NCBI RefSeq assembly: GCF_002284575.1 | Contig: NZ_NPKJ01000076.1 | Span: forward strand, 199,432 to 263,431 | Length of the DNA: 64,000 bases | Direction of reading: 5' to 3' | Origin: Mesorhizobium temperatum | GTDB taxonomy: Bacteria > Pseudomonadota > Alphaproteobacteria > Rhizobiales > Rhizobiaceae | Part shown: positions 24,342 to 32,632 of the stretch, piece by piece | How positions within the stretch are numbered: the first letter of the stretch is position 1 | Layout: each line of letters starts with the position of its first letter | Made by a program: the position numbers and the translations under genes | Notes under the pieces: model-generated | Database searches by the model: none | What the model was told of the DNA's origin: nothing | What the model saw: the letters and a program-made list of their open reading frames with translations, nothing else

Positions 24342-26492
24342 ATGACCCAAATCCCAGCATTTCCGACTGTCAGCCCGCCACAACCCGAGAAGCGACCGGT
24401 CTTCGATCTACATCATGGAGTAACCCGGACGGACGACTATGCCTGGCTGAGAGCCGACAACTGGCAAGAGATGTTCAGGGATCCGTCGCTGCTCGACGGC
24501 CAGATCCGCGCCCATCTCGAAGCCGAGAACGCCTATCAAGCGGCGTTGATCGCCGACACCGCCCAGTTACGGAAGCAGCTTTTCAAGGAGATGAAGGGCC
24601 GCATCAAGGAAGACGATTCTTCCGTGCCGATGAAGGATGGGCCGTACGCCTATGGGTCATCCTTCAAGCTTGGCGGCGAGCAGCCGCGTTATTTCCGCAC
24701 GCCGCGCGATGGCGGCGACCAGCAGATCCTGCTCGACGGTGACCTCGAGGCCGAGGGAAAGGCCTATTTCCGCCTCGGTGGCGTCGACCATTCGGCCGAT
24801 CACGGCAAGCTCCTGTGGGCTTTCGACGACAAGGGCTCCGAATTCTTCACGCTTCGTGTGCGCGATCTTACCAGCGGCAAGGAGTTGCCGGACAGGATCC
24901 CGGACACAGGTGGCGGCGGCGTGTGGGATGCCGGAAATGACGGATTTTTCTACACCCGCCTCGATCCCAACCACCGTCCTTCCAAGGTGCTGTTCCATGC
25001 CCTTGGCGACAGTCCTGAGAACGACCGGCTGATCTACGAAGAAACCGATCCGGGCTTCTTCATGAATGTCGGCGGCACGCGCTCCAACGAATGGATCATG
25101 GTCGGCATCAACGATCACGAGACCTCGGAATACCGCATCATAAGCGCCAGCGAGCCATTCGCCAAACCGAAGCTAGTTTCGCCGCGCGAGACCGGCCTGC
25201 AATACGATCTCGAAGAAGGCGGCGATACCTTCTTCATTCTCACCAACGCCGACGGCGCCAAGGATTTCAAGATCATGACGGCGCCGGCGAGCGACCCGGT
25301 GCGCGCCAACTGGCAGGAGTTGGTGCCGCACGAAGCGGGCCGGCTGATCCTTTCGGTGATCGGCTTCAAGGACCATATGGTCAGGCTTGAACGCAAGGAA
25401 GGCCTGCCGCGCATCGTCGTGCGTGACCGCAAGAGCGGCGAGGAACACCTCATCTCCTTCGACGAGGAAGCCTTCTCGCTCGGCCTGTCGGGATCCTATG
25501 AATACGACACCGAGATCATGCGCTTTTCCTACTCGTCCATGACAACGCCGGCGCAAGTCTTCGACTACAACATGCGGACCCGCGAGCGCGTGCTGCTGAA
25601 GACCCAGGAAGTTCCGTCCGGTCACGACCCGGAGCATTACGTGACGCGGCGGCTGATGGCGCCCGCAGCCGACGGCGAACTGGTGCCGATCTCGCTCATC
25701 CACCATCGCGACACGCCGCTCGACGGATCAGCGCCTTGCCTGCTTTACGGCTACGGCTCCTACGGCATCACGGTCCCGGCCGCCTTCAACACCAATTTGT
25801 TTTCGCTGGTCGACCGCGGATTCGTCTACGCGATTGCCCATGTCCGCGGCGGCAAGGACAAGGGCTATGGCTGGTACGATGACGGCAAGCGGGCGCACAA
25901 GATGAACACGTTCACCGATTTCATCGCGGTCGCCCACCATCTCGTCGCTGAGCGCTACACCGCCCATGATCGCATTGTCGCACAGGGTGGCTCGGCTGGC
26001 GGCCTGCTGATGGGCGCCGTCGCCAACATGGCGCCGGAATGCTTCGGCGGTATTGTCGCCGAGGTTCCGTTCGTTGATGTGCTGACCACCATGCTCGACG
26101 CGACCTTGCCGCTGACGCCGCCGGAATGGCCTGAATGGGGCAACCCGATCGCGTCGGAGGAAGACTACCGGACGATCGCTGCCTACTCGCCTTATGACAA
26201 TGTCGCCGCGCTTGACTATCCGCCGATCCTGGCGCTTGCCGGTCTTACCGACCCGCGTGTCACCTATTGGGAGCCGGCCAAATGGGTAGCGCGGCTGCGC
26301 GACCGCAAGACCGGCGACAATCCGGTGCTGTTCAAGATCAACATGGACTCCGGCCATGCCGGCGCATCCGGCCGGTTTTCCAGGCTCGAGGAAATCGCCT
26401 TCACCTATGCGTTTGCACTGAAGGTGGCAGGCAAGGCCGACCTTGCCACCACAGCGCCGCCAATCCTTTTGGACGCCCAAAGGGCGCTGTAG
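24342..26492 (+). CDS. ptrB: Oligopeptidase B (S9 family serine peptidase)
   Basis: A 716-residue cytoplasmic peptidase that cleaves small peptides after basic residues. The N-terminal beta-propeller begins PEKRPVFDLHHGVTRTDDYAWLRADNW, and the catalytic domain carries QGGSAGGLL (nucleophile Ser551), TDPRV (Asp) and SGHAG (His). YGSYG and HVRGGKDKGYGWYDDGK are family signatures. The last codons (TTAPPILLDAQRAL) are read from a copy of the composite palindromic repeat, so the C-terminus here has been replaced or extended by repeat DNA. Confidence 0.95.
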   Translation: MTQIPAFPTVSPPQPEKRPVFDLHHGVTRTDDYAWLRADNWQEMFRDPSLLDGQIRAHLEAENAYQAALIADTAQLRKQLFKEMKGRIKEDDSSVPMKDGPYAYGSSFKLGGEQPRYFRTPRDGGDQQILLDGDLEAEGKAYFRLGGVDHSADHGKLLWAFDDKGSEFFTLRVRDLTSGKELPDRIPDTGGGGVWDAGNDGFFYTRLDPNHRPSKVLFHALGDSPENDRLIYEETDPGFFMNVGGTRSNEWIMVGINDHETSEYRIISASEPFAKPKLVSPRETGLQYDLEEGGDTFFILTNADGAKDFKIMTAPASDPVRANWQELVPHEAGRLILSVIGFKDHMVRLERKEGLPRIVVRDRKSGEEHLISFDEEAFSLGLSGSYEYDTEIMRFSYSSMTTPAQVFDYNMRTRERVLLKTQEVPSGHDPEHYVTRRLMAPAADGELVPISLIHHRDTPLDGSAPCLLYGYGSYGITVPAAFNTNLFSLVDRGFVYAIAHVRGGKDKGYGWYDDGKRAHKMNTFTDFIAVAHHLVAERYTAHDRIVAQGGSAGGLLMGAVANMAPECFGGIVAEVPFVDVLTTMLDATLPLTPPEWPEWGNPIASEEDYRTIAAYSPYDNVAALDYPPILALAGLTDPRVTYWEPAKWVARLRDRKTGDNPVLFKINMDSGHAGASGRFSRLEEIAFTYAFALKVAGKADLATTAPPILLDAQRAL

Positions 26493-26549
26493 GAGCTTGA
26501 TCTTGCGCACGATTCCCGGCGGAAAATCGATTCCGATTTCGGGTCATGG
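26452..26549. repeat. Composite palindromic repeat (type 1) overlapping the ptrB 3' end
   Basis: First module: ACAGCGCC (26452-26459) pairs with GGCGCTGT (26483-26490), enclosing TTTTGGACGCCCAAA. Second module: GGAAAATCGATTCCGATTTC near 26520-26539, followed by GGGTCATG. Same layout and direction as 8324-8420, opposite to 31070-31167 and 41671-41772. The first 41 bp are ptrB coding sequence. Confidence 0.85.
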
Positions 26550-26652
26550 CGTGGCTGATTTTCCGCTCGCAATTGCGATGGCCGCGCGCTACCCATTGCG
26601 CGGCTTTTCGCAGCCGCGCCGCCAAATCATCCAGTCAGGTCAAGGGTCTGCC

Positions 26653-27036
26653 ATGTTGCTCGTCGACGTCTATCTCGACAAATCGCCCATTCAGGGCATC
26701 GGTGTCTTTGCCAAGAACCACATTCCCCGTGGCACACTGGTCTGGAAGCTCGATCCCAATTACGACCGGCGCATCCCGGTCGAGACCTATGAGCGCGAAA
26801 CCGGGCCGATCAAAGCCTATCTCGATCGCTATTCCTATCCCGACCGGCGCGACCCGAACTACATCGTCTTCGAAGCCGACGACGCGCGCTACATGAACCA
26901 TGCCGATGACCCGAATTGCGACGTCTCCTCGCCCGAGGAGACGTATGCGTCGCGCGACATCGCGCCCGGCGAGGAAATGACCTGCAACTACAATCATTTC
27001 TTCGAAGCCGGCTTCGATTTCCTCGGCGACCGCTGA
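26653..27036 (+). CDS. Small SET-domain protein
   Basis: A 127-residue protein that consists of little more than a SET domain. It starts MLLVDVYLDKSPIQGIGVFAKNHIPRGTLVWKLDP (N-SET strand), then DARYMNHADDPNCDVS (the NH-S/D-PN cofactor motif) and IAPGEEMTCNYNHF (catalytic-type ELT(Y/F)xY equivalent). SET proteins are lysine methyltransferases; the bacterial substrate is unknown. The start was chosen at the ATG at 26653, since earlier in-frame codons read the repeat. Confidence 0.88.
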   Translation: MLLVDVYLDKSPIQGIGVFAKNHIPRGTLVWKLDPNYDRRIPVETYERETGPIKAYLDRYSYPDRRDPNYIVFEADDARYMNHADDPNCDVSSPEETYASRDIAPGEEMTCNYNHFFEAGFDFLGDR

Positions 27037-27064
27037 CGCGCCGCCATCCCGTCCGGTTTCCGCG

Positions 27065-28015
27065 TCAGCTCGAAGGCTGCTTGCGCGCCGGATAGCCATT
27101 GGGATGCGGCGGTATGGCCTTCAGATAGGCTGATATCGCCGCCCGGTCCTCGGGCGTCAGTTCGGCCATGTTTCTCTGAACGTCGACCATGGCGCCACCG
27201 ACGGAATCGAAATCCGGCGTGAAGCCGGTTTCGAGAAAGTAGGCGATATCGGCCTCCGACCAGTCACTGAGCCCGCCTTCACCCGAAGTGATGTTCGGCA
27301 CGATGCCGCTGCCTTCGGCAGCAGTGGCTCCGGCCAGCCACTCGCCCTTTTTGGTGCCGCCAGAAAAATCACGCGGCGTGTGGCATTCGCCGCAATGGCC
27401 CGACCCTTCGACCAGGTATCGGCCGGCCATCACCGGATCCGGCGTGCCATCGGGGAAGGAAACCACCGGCTGGTCACTCAAATAGAGACGTTTCCACAAC
27501 CCGATGCCGCGACGGATGTTGAACGGGAATCCCAGTGAATTGGGCGGCGCCTTGCCGGCGACCGCCGGAAGCGTTTTCAGGAAGGCATGGAGATCGGCAA
27601 TGTCGGCCGGCTTCATGCGCGCGTAGGATGCATAAGGAAACGCCGGATAGAAATGCTCGCCGCTCGGCGACACCCCCTTCATCATTGCGTTGGCGAGGTC
27701 TTCGACCGACCAGGCGCCGATACCGTCCTTGGCATCCTGCGAGATGTTCGGTGGCACGAAGGTGCCGAACGGCGTCTTGAGTTCGAGACCGCCTGCCAGT
27801 TGAAGGCGAGCATCGCCTTGTGAGCCTGGCTTCGCATGACACGATGTGCAGCCTCCGGCATAAAAAACGCGTTTGCCCCTGGCCGCATCGCCGGGGCCGA
27901 GCTGCGCCAGGGTCTCAGTGTCGAGCCTGACCGGCGCCGACAGGAACCAGCCAGCGACAGCGCCGGCGGTGCCCAGTACGAGGGCGGCGCCGACGAGTTT
28001 TTTCAGCCGGCGCAT
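27065..28015 (-). CDS. Membrane-anchored dihaem cytochrome c
   Basis: A 316-residue c-type cytochrome. An N-terminal signal-anchor (residues about 7-25) is followed by two haem-binding motifs, CTSCH near residue 56 and CGECH near residue 210, each in a cytochrome c domain with a distal Met region (GVSPSGEHFYPAFPYASYARM). The pattern resembles the dihaem subunits of alcohol and sugar dehydrogenase complexes. The next gene upstream encodes cytochrome c'. Maturation would need the Ccm system at the left end of the window. Confidence 0.9.
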   Translation of the reverse strand: MRRLKKLVGAALVLGTAGAVAGWFLSAPVRLDTETLAQLGPGDAARGKRVFYAGGCTSCHAKPGSQGDARLQLAGGLELKTPFGTFVPPNISQDAKDGIGAWSVEDLANAMMKGVSPSGEHFYPAFPYASYARMKPADIADLHAFLKTLPAVAGKAPPNSLGFPFNIRRGIGLWKRLYLSDQPVVSFPDGTPDPVMAGRYLVEGSGHCGECHTPRDFSGGTKKGEWLAGATAAEGSGIVPNITSGEGGLSDWSEADIAYFLETGFTPDFDSVGGAMVDVQRNMAELTPEDRAAISAYLKAIPPHPNGYPARKQPSS

Positions 28016-28024
28016 CGCCCGCTA

Positions 28025-28468
28025 TCAGCCCTTCTTTATCCTGTATGTCTGGTGGCAGGTGCCACAATCGCCGCCTATGGTGTTGAACCCCGCCTTCAAG
28101 CCATCGACGTCGGCAGGGGCGGCGGCCGCCGCCGCCTTGACGTCGGCGAGATATTTTTCCTCAACCGCCTTGAAGCCGGCCATATCCTCCCAGATCTTGG
28201 TGGCAGCGGTGGTGTCGCCGGTTTCACTGCCAGCCGGGAAAAGGGTCTCGACGTTTGCATGGAATTTCTCGGCGTTGGCCTGCAGCGCCTTCAACGCCGC
28301 CAGCACGGCCGCGGCGTCGTAAGGGGTCTCGCCCTTGACCACTTTCGACAATTGGCCGGCGATCTTTCCACGTTCCTTCATCAGGGCCTGGCGCTCCTGG
28401 ATCGGATCGGCGAATGCCGCCGAACCGGCGAAGGCGAGCATCGAGATGGCGAGGATAAGCTTTCTCAT
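28025..28468 (-). CDS. Cytochrome c' / c556 family protein
   Basis: A 147-residue periplasmic four-helix cytochrome with a signal peptide (MRKLILAISMLAFAGSAAFA). The single haem motif CGTCH lies near the C-terminus (GGDCGTCHQTYRIKKG), as in cytochrome c'. It ends 9 bp before the dihaem cytochrome gene, so the two form an operon. Members of this family bind NO or act as soluble electron carriers. Confidence 0.9.
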   Translation of the reverse strand: MRKLILAISMLAFAGSAAFADPIQERQALMKERGKIAGQLSKVVKGETPYDAAAVLAALKALQANAEKFHANVETLFPAGSETGDTTAATKIWEDMAGFKAVEEKYLADVKAAAAAAPADVDGLKAGFNTIGGDCGTCHQTYRIKKG

Positions 28469-28626
28469 TCAATTGGCTCCATGGTGAGGACGTTTCGGAT
28501 GAAGGTCGGAACTGATCGATAACGGCAAAATTGGCTTAAAAATTCCGGAAATTCGCCTCACGCTTGTGTGAATTTTTGCGACAGTCGTTCTGTGCTGGAA
28601 AAGGGCGGCCGATCTTGAGCCAAAAG

Positions 28627-28653
28627 AAAAGCCCCGGTTTTGCCGGGGCTTTT
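28627..28653 (-). terminator. Rho-independent terminator of the superoxide dismutase gene
   Basis: Arms AAAAGCCCCGG and CCGGGGCTTTT with a 5-base loop. On the minus strand the stem is followed by TTTTCTTTTGG. It lies 18 bp after the stop codon. The A/T tracts on both sides make it potentially bidirectional. Confidence 0.88.
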
Positions 28654-28670
28654 CTGCAACTCAGTTAGGC

Positions 28671-29267
28671 CTACGCCTTTTCGTAGAGCTCGAGGACATG
28701 GTCCCAGTTGATGAGACTGTCGACGAAGGCTTCGAGATATTTCGGCCGGGCATTGCGATAGTCGATGTAATAGGAGTGCTCCCAGACATCGACGCCCAGG
28801 ATCGGCGTCGCGCCATGGACCAGCGGGTTCTCGCCGTTCGGCGTCTTCGAGATCGCCAGCTTGCCGTCCTTGACCGAAACCCAGGCCCAGCCTGAACCGA
28901 ACTGAGTGGTTCCGGCGGCGATGAAGTCGGCCTTGAACTTGTCGTAGCCGCCGAGGTCGCTGTCGAACGCCTTTTGCAGCGCCCCCGGCAATTTGTTGCC
29001 GCCTCCGCCCTTCTTCATCCACTTCCAGAAATGGATGTGATTGTAATGCTGGCCGGCATTGTTGAAGAGCCCGGGGTTCTTGCCGAAGGACTGTTTCACA
29101 ACCTCTTCGACCGACAAATCGCCGAGCCCGGCTTCGGCAGCCAGCTTGTTGCCGTTATCGACATAGGCCTTGTGGTGCTTGTCGTGGTGATACTCCAGCG
29201 TCTCCTTCGACATGTAAGGCTGCAAGGCCTCGTAGTCATAGGGCAAGGCGGGCAATTCAAAAGCCAT
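28671..29267 (-). CDS. sodB: Superoxide dismutase (Fe/Mn type)
   Basis: A 198-residue cytoplasmic enzyme that dismutates superoxide. Metal ligands lie in the motifs LEYHHDKHHKAYV (His), QHYNHIHFWKWM (His) and DVWEHSYYIDY (Asp, His). The start at 29267 (MAFELPALPYDYEALQPYM) is supported by GAGGAG 9 bp upstream, in preference to an ATG 11 codons earlier. FNNAGQHYNH and GSGWAW are signatures of the Fe/Mn family. The choice between iron and manganese is not decided by the sequence alone. Confidence 0.95.
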   Translation of the reverse strand: MAFELPALPYDYEALQPYMSKETLEYHHDKHHKAYVDNGNKLAAEAGLGDLSVEEVVKQSFGKNPGLFNNAGQHYNHIHFWKWMKKGGGGNKLPGALQKAFDSDLGGYDKFKADFIAAGTTQFGSGWAWVSVKDGKLAISKTPNGENPLVHGATPILGVDVWEHSYYIDYRNARPKYLEAFVDSLINWDHVLELYEKA

Positions 29268-29372
29268 CGGTCGTACTCCTCGTGGAAAAATCCGGTGCAA
29301 TACCGGACTAACATAGGTCTGGATTGATATGGAGCAACTCCGGAATGAGGCGCCGGTTCGCTTTTTCGCCAG

Positions 29373-30287
29373 TCAGCCGGTCGAAGTCGAATGCGCCCAA
29401 TCCCAGTAGAGTTCGCGCGCCTTCTTGGCTACAGGCCCGGGCTGGAGATTGCGATCCTCGATGCGGGTGACCGGCACGACTTTCGAATGGTTTCCCGTCG
29501 AGAATATCTCGTCTGCTTCGAGGAAGTCGCGCACCGACAGCGTCTTCTCGGTGGTCTTGAACCCATACTCGCCAAGCAGCGTCATCGTCCGCGAGCGGGT
29601 TATACCGGACAAGAACGTGCCGTTCGGCGCCGGCGTCAGGACATGGCCGTCCTTGACCAGGAAAATGTTCGAGGTTCCGGTCTCGGCGACATTGCCAAGC
29701 ATGTCCAGCACCAGGGCGTTGTCGAAGCCGCGCATCTTGGCTTCGAGGATGGCACGACCATTGTTGGGATAAAGGCAGCCGGCCTTGGCGTTGGTCGGCA
29801 TGGTTTCGATGGTCGGACGCCGGAATGGCGAGACGGTGACCGAAAAGCCCGACGGCGGGATCATCGGCGATTCATAGAGGCAAAGGCAGAAACGAGTCGA
29901 GGCCGGATCTGCCGGCACGCCCATATAACCACCATGCTCGGCCCAGTACATCGGCCTTATGTAGACCGCCGTCTTGCCGTCGAACTTCTTCAGCCCGTCC
30001 CAGGTCAGCCCGACGATCTTTTCGGCGCTCATGGATGGTTTGAGACCAAGGGCGATCGCCGAAGCGTTAACCCTCGCGGCGTGGCGGTCGAGGTCGGGGG
30101 CGACGCCCTCGAACCAGCGGGCGCCGTCGAACACGCTGGTGCCGAGCCACATGGCATGGCTGCGCGGCCCCAGGATGGCGACGTTGCCTTCGTACCAGTC
30201 ACCATCCACGAAGGTCCATGTCGCGGATTGCGCCGCAGTCGCCAGTGTCATCGCTTGGTTCCGTTCCAGACTGTCCTGTGTCGCCAT
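29373..30287 (-). CDS. ilvE: Branched-chain amino acid aminotransferase (class IV)
   Basis: A 304-residue PLP enzyme of fold type IV that interconverts branched-chain amino acids and 2-oxo acids. The Schiff-base lysine is Lys168 in TNAKAGCLYPNNGRA. The signature GNVAETGTSNIFLVKDG and GITRSRTMTLLGEYGF follow. The N-terminus FVDGDWYEGNVAILGPRSHAMWLGTSVFDGARWF fits BCAT. The start may instead be the ATG at 30251 (MTLATAAQSATW). Confidence 0.9.
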   Translation of the reverse strand: MATQDSLERNQAMTLATAAQSATWTFVDGDWYEGNVAILGPRSHAMWLGTSVFDGARWFEGVAPDLDRHAARVNASAIALGLKPSMSAEKIVGLTWDGLKKFDGKTAVYIRPMYWAEHGGYMGVPADPASTRFCLCLYESPMIPPSGFSVTVSPFRRPTIETMPTNAKAGCLYPNNGRAILEAKMRGFDNALVLDMLGNVAETGTSNIFLVKDGHVLTPAPNGTFLSGITRSRTMTLLGEYGFKTTEKTLSVRDFLEADEIFSTGNHSKVVPVTRIEDRNLQPGPVAKKARELYWDWAHSTSTG

Positions 30288-30404
30288 TGGAAGATGCTTT
30301 GGCGTCCGCCGTCAACGGGCATCGCTGAGATTTGTTGAGGCCAGCGCTATGTGAACCGCAATCTGTGCTTGCGCCTTGCCTTGCCTCGCCGCAAAACTGT
30401 CACC

Positions 30405-31067
30405 ATGCACCACACGGCTTACGCTTTCGACGCCTACGGCACGCTGTTCGATGTCCATGCCGCCGTGCGGCGTCATGCCGACGAGATCGGGCCGGACGGC
30501 CAGCTCTTGTCGGAGATATGGCGCGCCAAGCAGCTGGAATATTCCTGGGTGAGGACGCTGATGGGCGCCTACGCCGATTTCTGGCAACTCACCGAGCAGG
30601 CGCTCGATTTCGCGCTGCGCAAGATTCCCTCCGCGGACACGGGGCTCAGGGCCAAGCTGCTCGACGCCTATTGGCGACTCGACTGCTATCCGGAGGTGCC
30701 GGCCGTGCTCAAAGCGCTCAAAGCCTCTGGCGCCAAGCTGGCGATACTCTCAAACGGCTCGCCTGAAATGCTGGAGGCGGCGGTCAAATCGGCCGCGCTC
30801 GACCAGTTTCTGGACGACATCTATTCCGTCGACGCCGTCAAGCGCTTCAAGGCCGATCCGTCGGTCTACGACATGGTCACGACAGGCTGGCGCCTCTATC
30901 CGGGTGCGGTGTCGTTTCAGTCATCGAACCGCTGGGACGTCGCCGGCGCCACCAAATTTGGTTTCCGGACAGTCTGGATCAACCGCTCCAACCAGCCCGA
31001 AGAATACCAGGACTTTCCGCCGGCCCTGATCCTGCCCTCGCTCGAAGGCTTGCTGGCCGGAGGCTGA
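30405..31067 (+). CDS. Haloacid dehalogenase type II (HAD superfamily)
   Basis: A 220-residue hydrolase. The start at 30405 puts the nucleophile motif at the N-terminus (YAFDAYGTLFDVH, first Asp). The following motifs are AILSNGSPEML (Ser), RFKADPSVYDM (Lys) and SFQSSNRWDVAGATKFGF, which is the type II 2-haloacid dehalogenase pattern. Such enzymes remove halide from 2-haloacids, though some members act on other substrates. It is divergent from ilvE. Confidence 0.9.
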   Translation: MHHTAYAFDAYGTLFDVHAAVRRHADEIGPDGQLLSEIWRAKQLEYSWVRTLMGAYADFWQLTEQALDFALRKIPSADTGLRAKLLDAYWRLDCYPEVPAVLKALKASGAKLAILSNGSPEMLEAAVKSAALDQFLDDIYSVDAVKRFKADPSVYDMVTTGWRLYPGAVSFQSSNRWDVAGATKFGFRTVWINRSNQPEEYQDFPPALILPSLEGLLAGG

Positions 31068-31069
31068 CA

Positions 31070-31167
31070 CATGACCCTAAAAATCGGAATCGATTTGCAA
31101 AGGATCATGCGCAAATTAAACGTGCTACAGCGTCCTTACGCGTCCAAATGGACGCCGCGCGCTGTAG
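31070..31167. repeat. Composite palindromic repeat (type 1)
   Basis: Reads CATGACC, AAAATCGGAATCGATTT, AAAGGATCATGCG, then CTACAGCG...CGCTGTAG enclosing GCGTCC / GGACGC. The orientation is opposite to the copies at 8324 and 26452 and the same as at 41671. It starts 2 bp after the stop codon of the dehalogenase gene. Confidence 0.88.
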
Positions 31168-31334
31168 CCCTGTTGCCCCGGCGCAACAGCGGCGGCGCCG
31201 CCACAGCTTTGCCTTGGTTTGTCCACCCTCAGGCCAGAATCGGAACCGCCTATCGCGCCGAGCATTGGTAGGGCTGGCGCCGTGCTGATCGGCGTATTCA
31301 TGTTTTGTTTCGTTTTGAGACCAAAAAGGCAACT

Positions 31335-32159
31335 ATGTTCACAACCGAAATCGAACCCTATCGCCTGAGCCGTCGCGGCTTTCTCAGCGCCGCTGCACTC
31401 GGCGCCGCCTCGATTGCGGTTTCCGCCTGCACCACGGTGGGAGGGCAGCCGGTCGAGCCTCCGCCGCCAGCCAATGTCGAGCCGCCGCTCCTGGACTATG
31501 CAACGATGTACGCTCCGGTCAGCGACGGTGGCTTCGAACTCCCGGGCATACCGTTCGAGAAAATCGACGAGCAATTTCTGCGTCAGATCGTTCCCGATCC
31601 GACCGGCCAACGGCCCGGCACCATTGTCGTCGATACGGCCGGCCATCACCTCTATCTCGTGCGTCCGGGCGGACAAGCCATTCGTTACGGTGTCGGGCTA
31701 GGTCGCGCCGGTTTCGAATGGTCTGGCGATGCCGTCGTCCAGTGGAAGCAGAAGTGGCCGAAATGGACCCCGCCGGCCGAAATGATCGCCCGCCAGCCCG
31801 AGCTCGCAAAATACAGCGCCGAGAATGGCGGCATGCCCGGCGGGCTGACGAATCCGCTCGGCGCGCGAGCGCTGTATCTCTTCGAGGGCAACGAGGACAC
31901 GCTTTACCGCCTGCACGGCTCGCCGGAGTGGTATTCCATAGGCAAATCGGTGTCATCTGGCTGCGTTCGCTTGATAAATCAGGACATCATCGACCTTTAT
32001 GACCGTGTGCCCAACAAGACGCCGGTGATCGTTACCGCCGGTGTCGGTCAGGAACTGGTTGCCACGGCAGACCGCAAAGCCATTCCAATCGATGCGGGCG
32101 TCCCGGAAGGATCCATCCTGCTCGGTCCGGCAAGAACGATCTCGGACTCGATTTTCTGA
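31335..32159 (+). CDS. L,D-transpeptidase (YkuD), Tat-type lipoprotein
   Basis: A 274-residue envelope enzyme that forms 3-3 cross-links in peptidoglycan or attaches proteins to it. The N-terminus has a twin-arginine signal (SRRGFLSAAAL) directly followed by a lipobox (AVSAC), so it is probably a Tat-exported lipoprotein. The catalytic motif is LHGSPEWYSIGKSVSSGCVRL with His194 and Cys210. The start at 31335 has AAGG 8 bp upstream. A terminator follows. Confidence 0.93.
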   Translation: MFTTEIEPYRLSRRGFLSAAALGAASIAVSACTTVGGQPVEPPPPANVEPPLLDYATMYAPVSDGGFELPGIPFEKIDEQFLRQIVPDPTGQRPGTIVVDTAGHHLYLVRPGGQAIRYGVGLGRAGFEWSGDAVVQWKQKWPKWTPPAEMIARQPELAKYSAENGGMPGGLTNPLGARALYLFEGNEDTLYRLHGSPEWYSIGKSVSSGCVRLINQDIIDLYDRVPNKTPVIVTAGVGQELVATADRKAIPIDAGVPEGSILLGPARTISDSIF

Positions 32160-32176
32160 GCTGGTCGAAGCAAAGT

Positions 32177-32206
32177 AGCGGCCATCGAGCCGCTCCTTTT
32201 GTTTTC
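32177..32206 (+). terminator. Rho-independent terminator of the L,D-transpeptidase gene
   Basis: Arms AGCGGC and GCCGCT with a 6-base loop, then CCTTTTGTTTTC. It lies 17 bp after the stop codon. Confidence 0.7.
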
Positions 32207-32632
32207 TTGGATTGTCCCCAAACCGGTGCCCGCCTCTGGGTCCGATGCTTATGTCTGAGCATCGCAGTTAGCCACGCACTACGTGGCAACGCCACTAGTC
32301 TAGTCACGCTCATCAACCACCGCGAACGTTGAAATAATCTGCGTCATAGGCCTATAGTCCGCTTGCTATCCTCAGCGGCTTAGAGGCGTCTTCTGGATCG
32401 TACGCTGGGCGGACGTTCCCTCTACGGCTTCAGTCAGACGATGTTGCCTTCACGATCGACTTGCACGCCTTTCTGCTCAAGGCGCGCGCGTGCGGCCGGT
32501 ACGCGATGGCCAAGAGTATGACCTTGACCTCGGCATATCCGGAAAGAAGACCTGAGCACAAACCCTCCGCGAGATCCGCTATTGGCGTGTAGCTGCGGTC
32601 CAGCCCCAATTAGGCCGATGACACCAATGCCC
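32207..32632. other. Gene-poor region with a possible degenerate coding remnant
   Basis: 426 bp between the transpeptidase terminator and the HerA-like gene. The base composition around 32290-32400 is lower in GC than the neighbours and differs in character. On the minus strand a frame ending at 32434 reads a plausible protein C-terminus (HRVPAARARLEQKGVQVDREGNIV) without a start or upstream domain, so it may be the end of a decayed gene. No other feature was seen. Confidence 0.4.
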
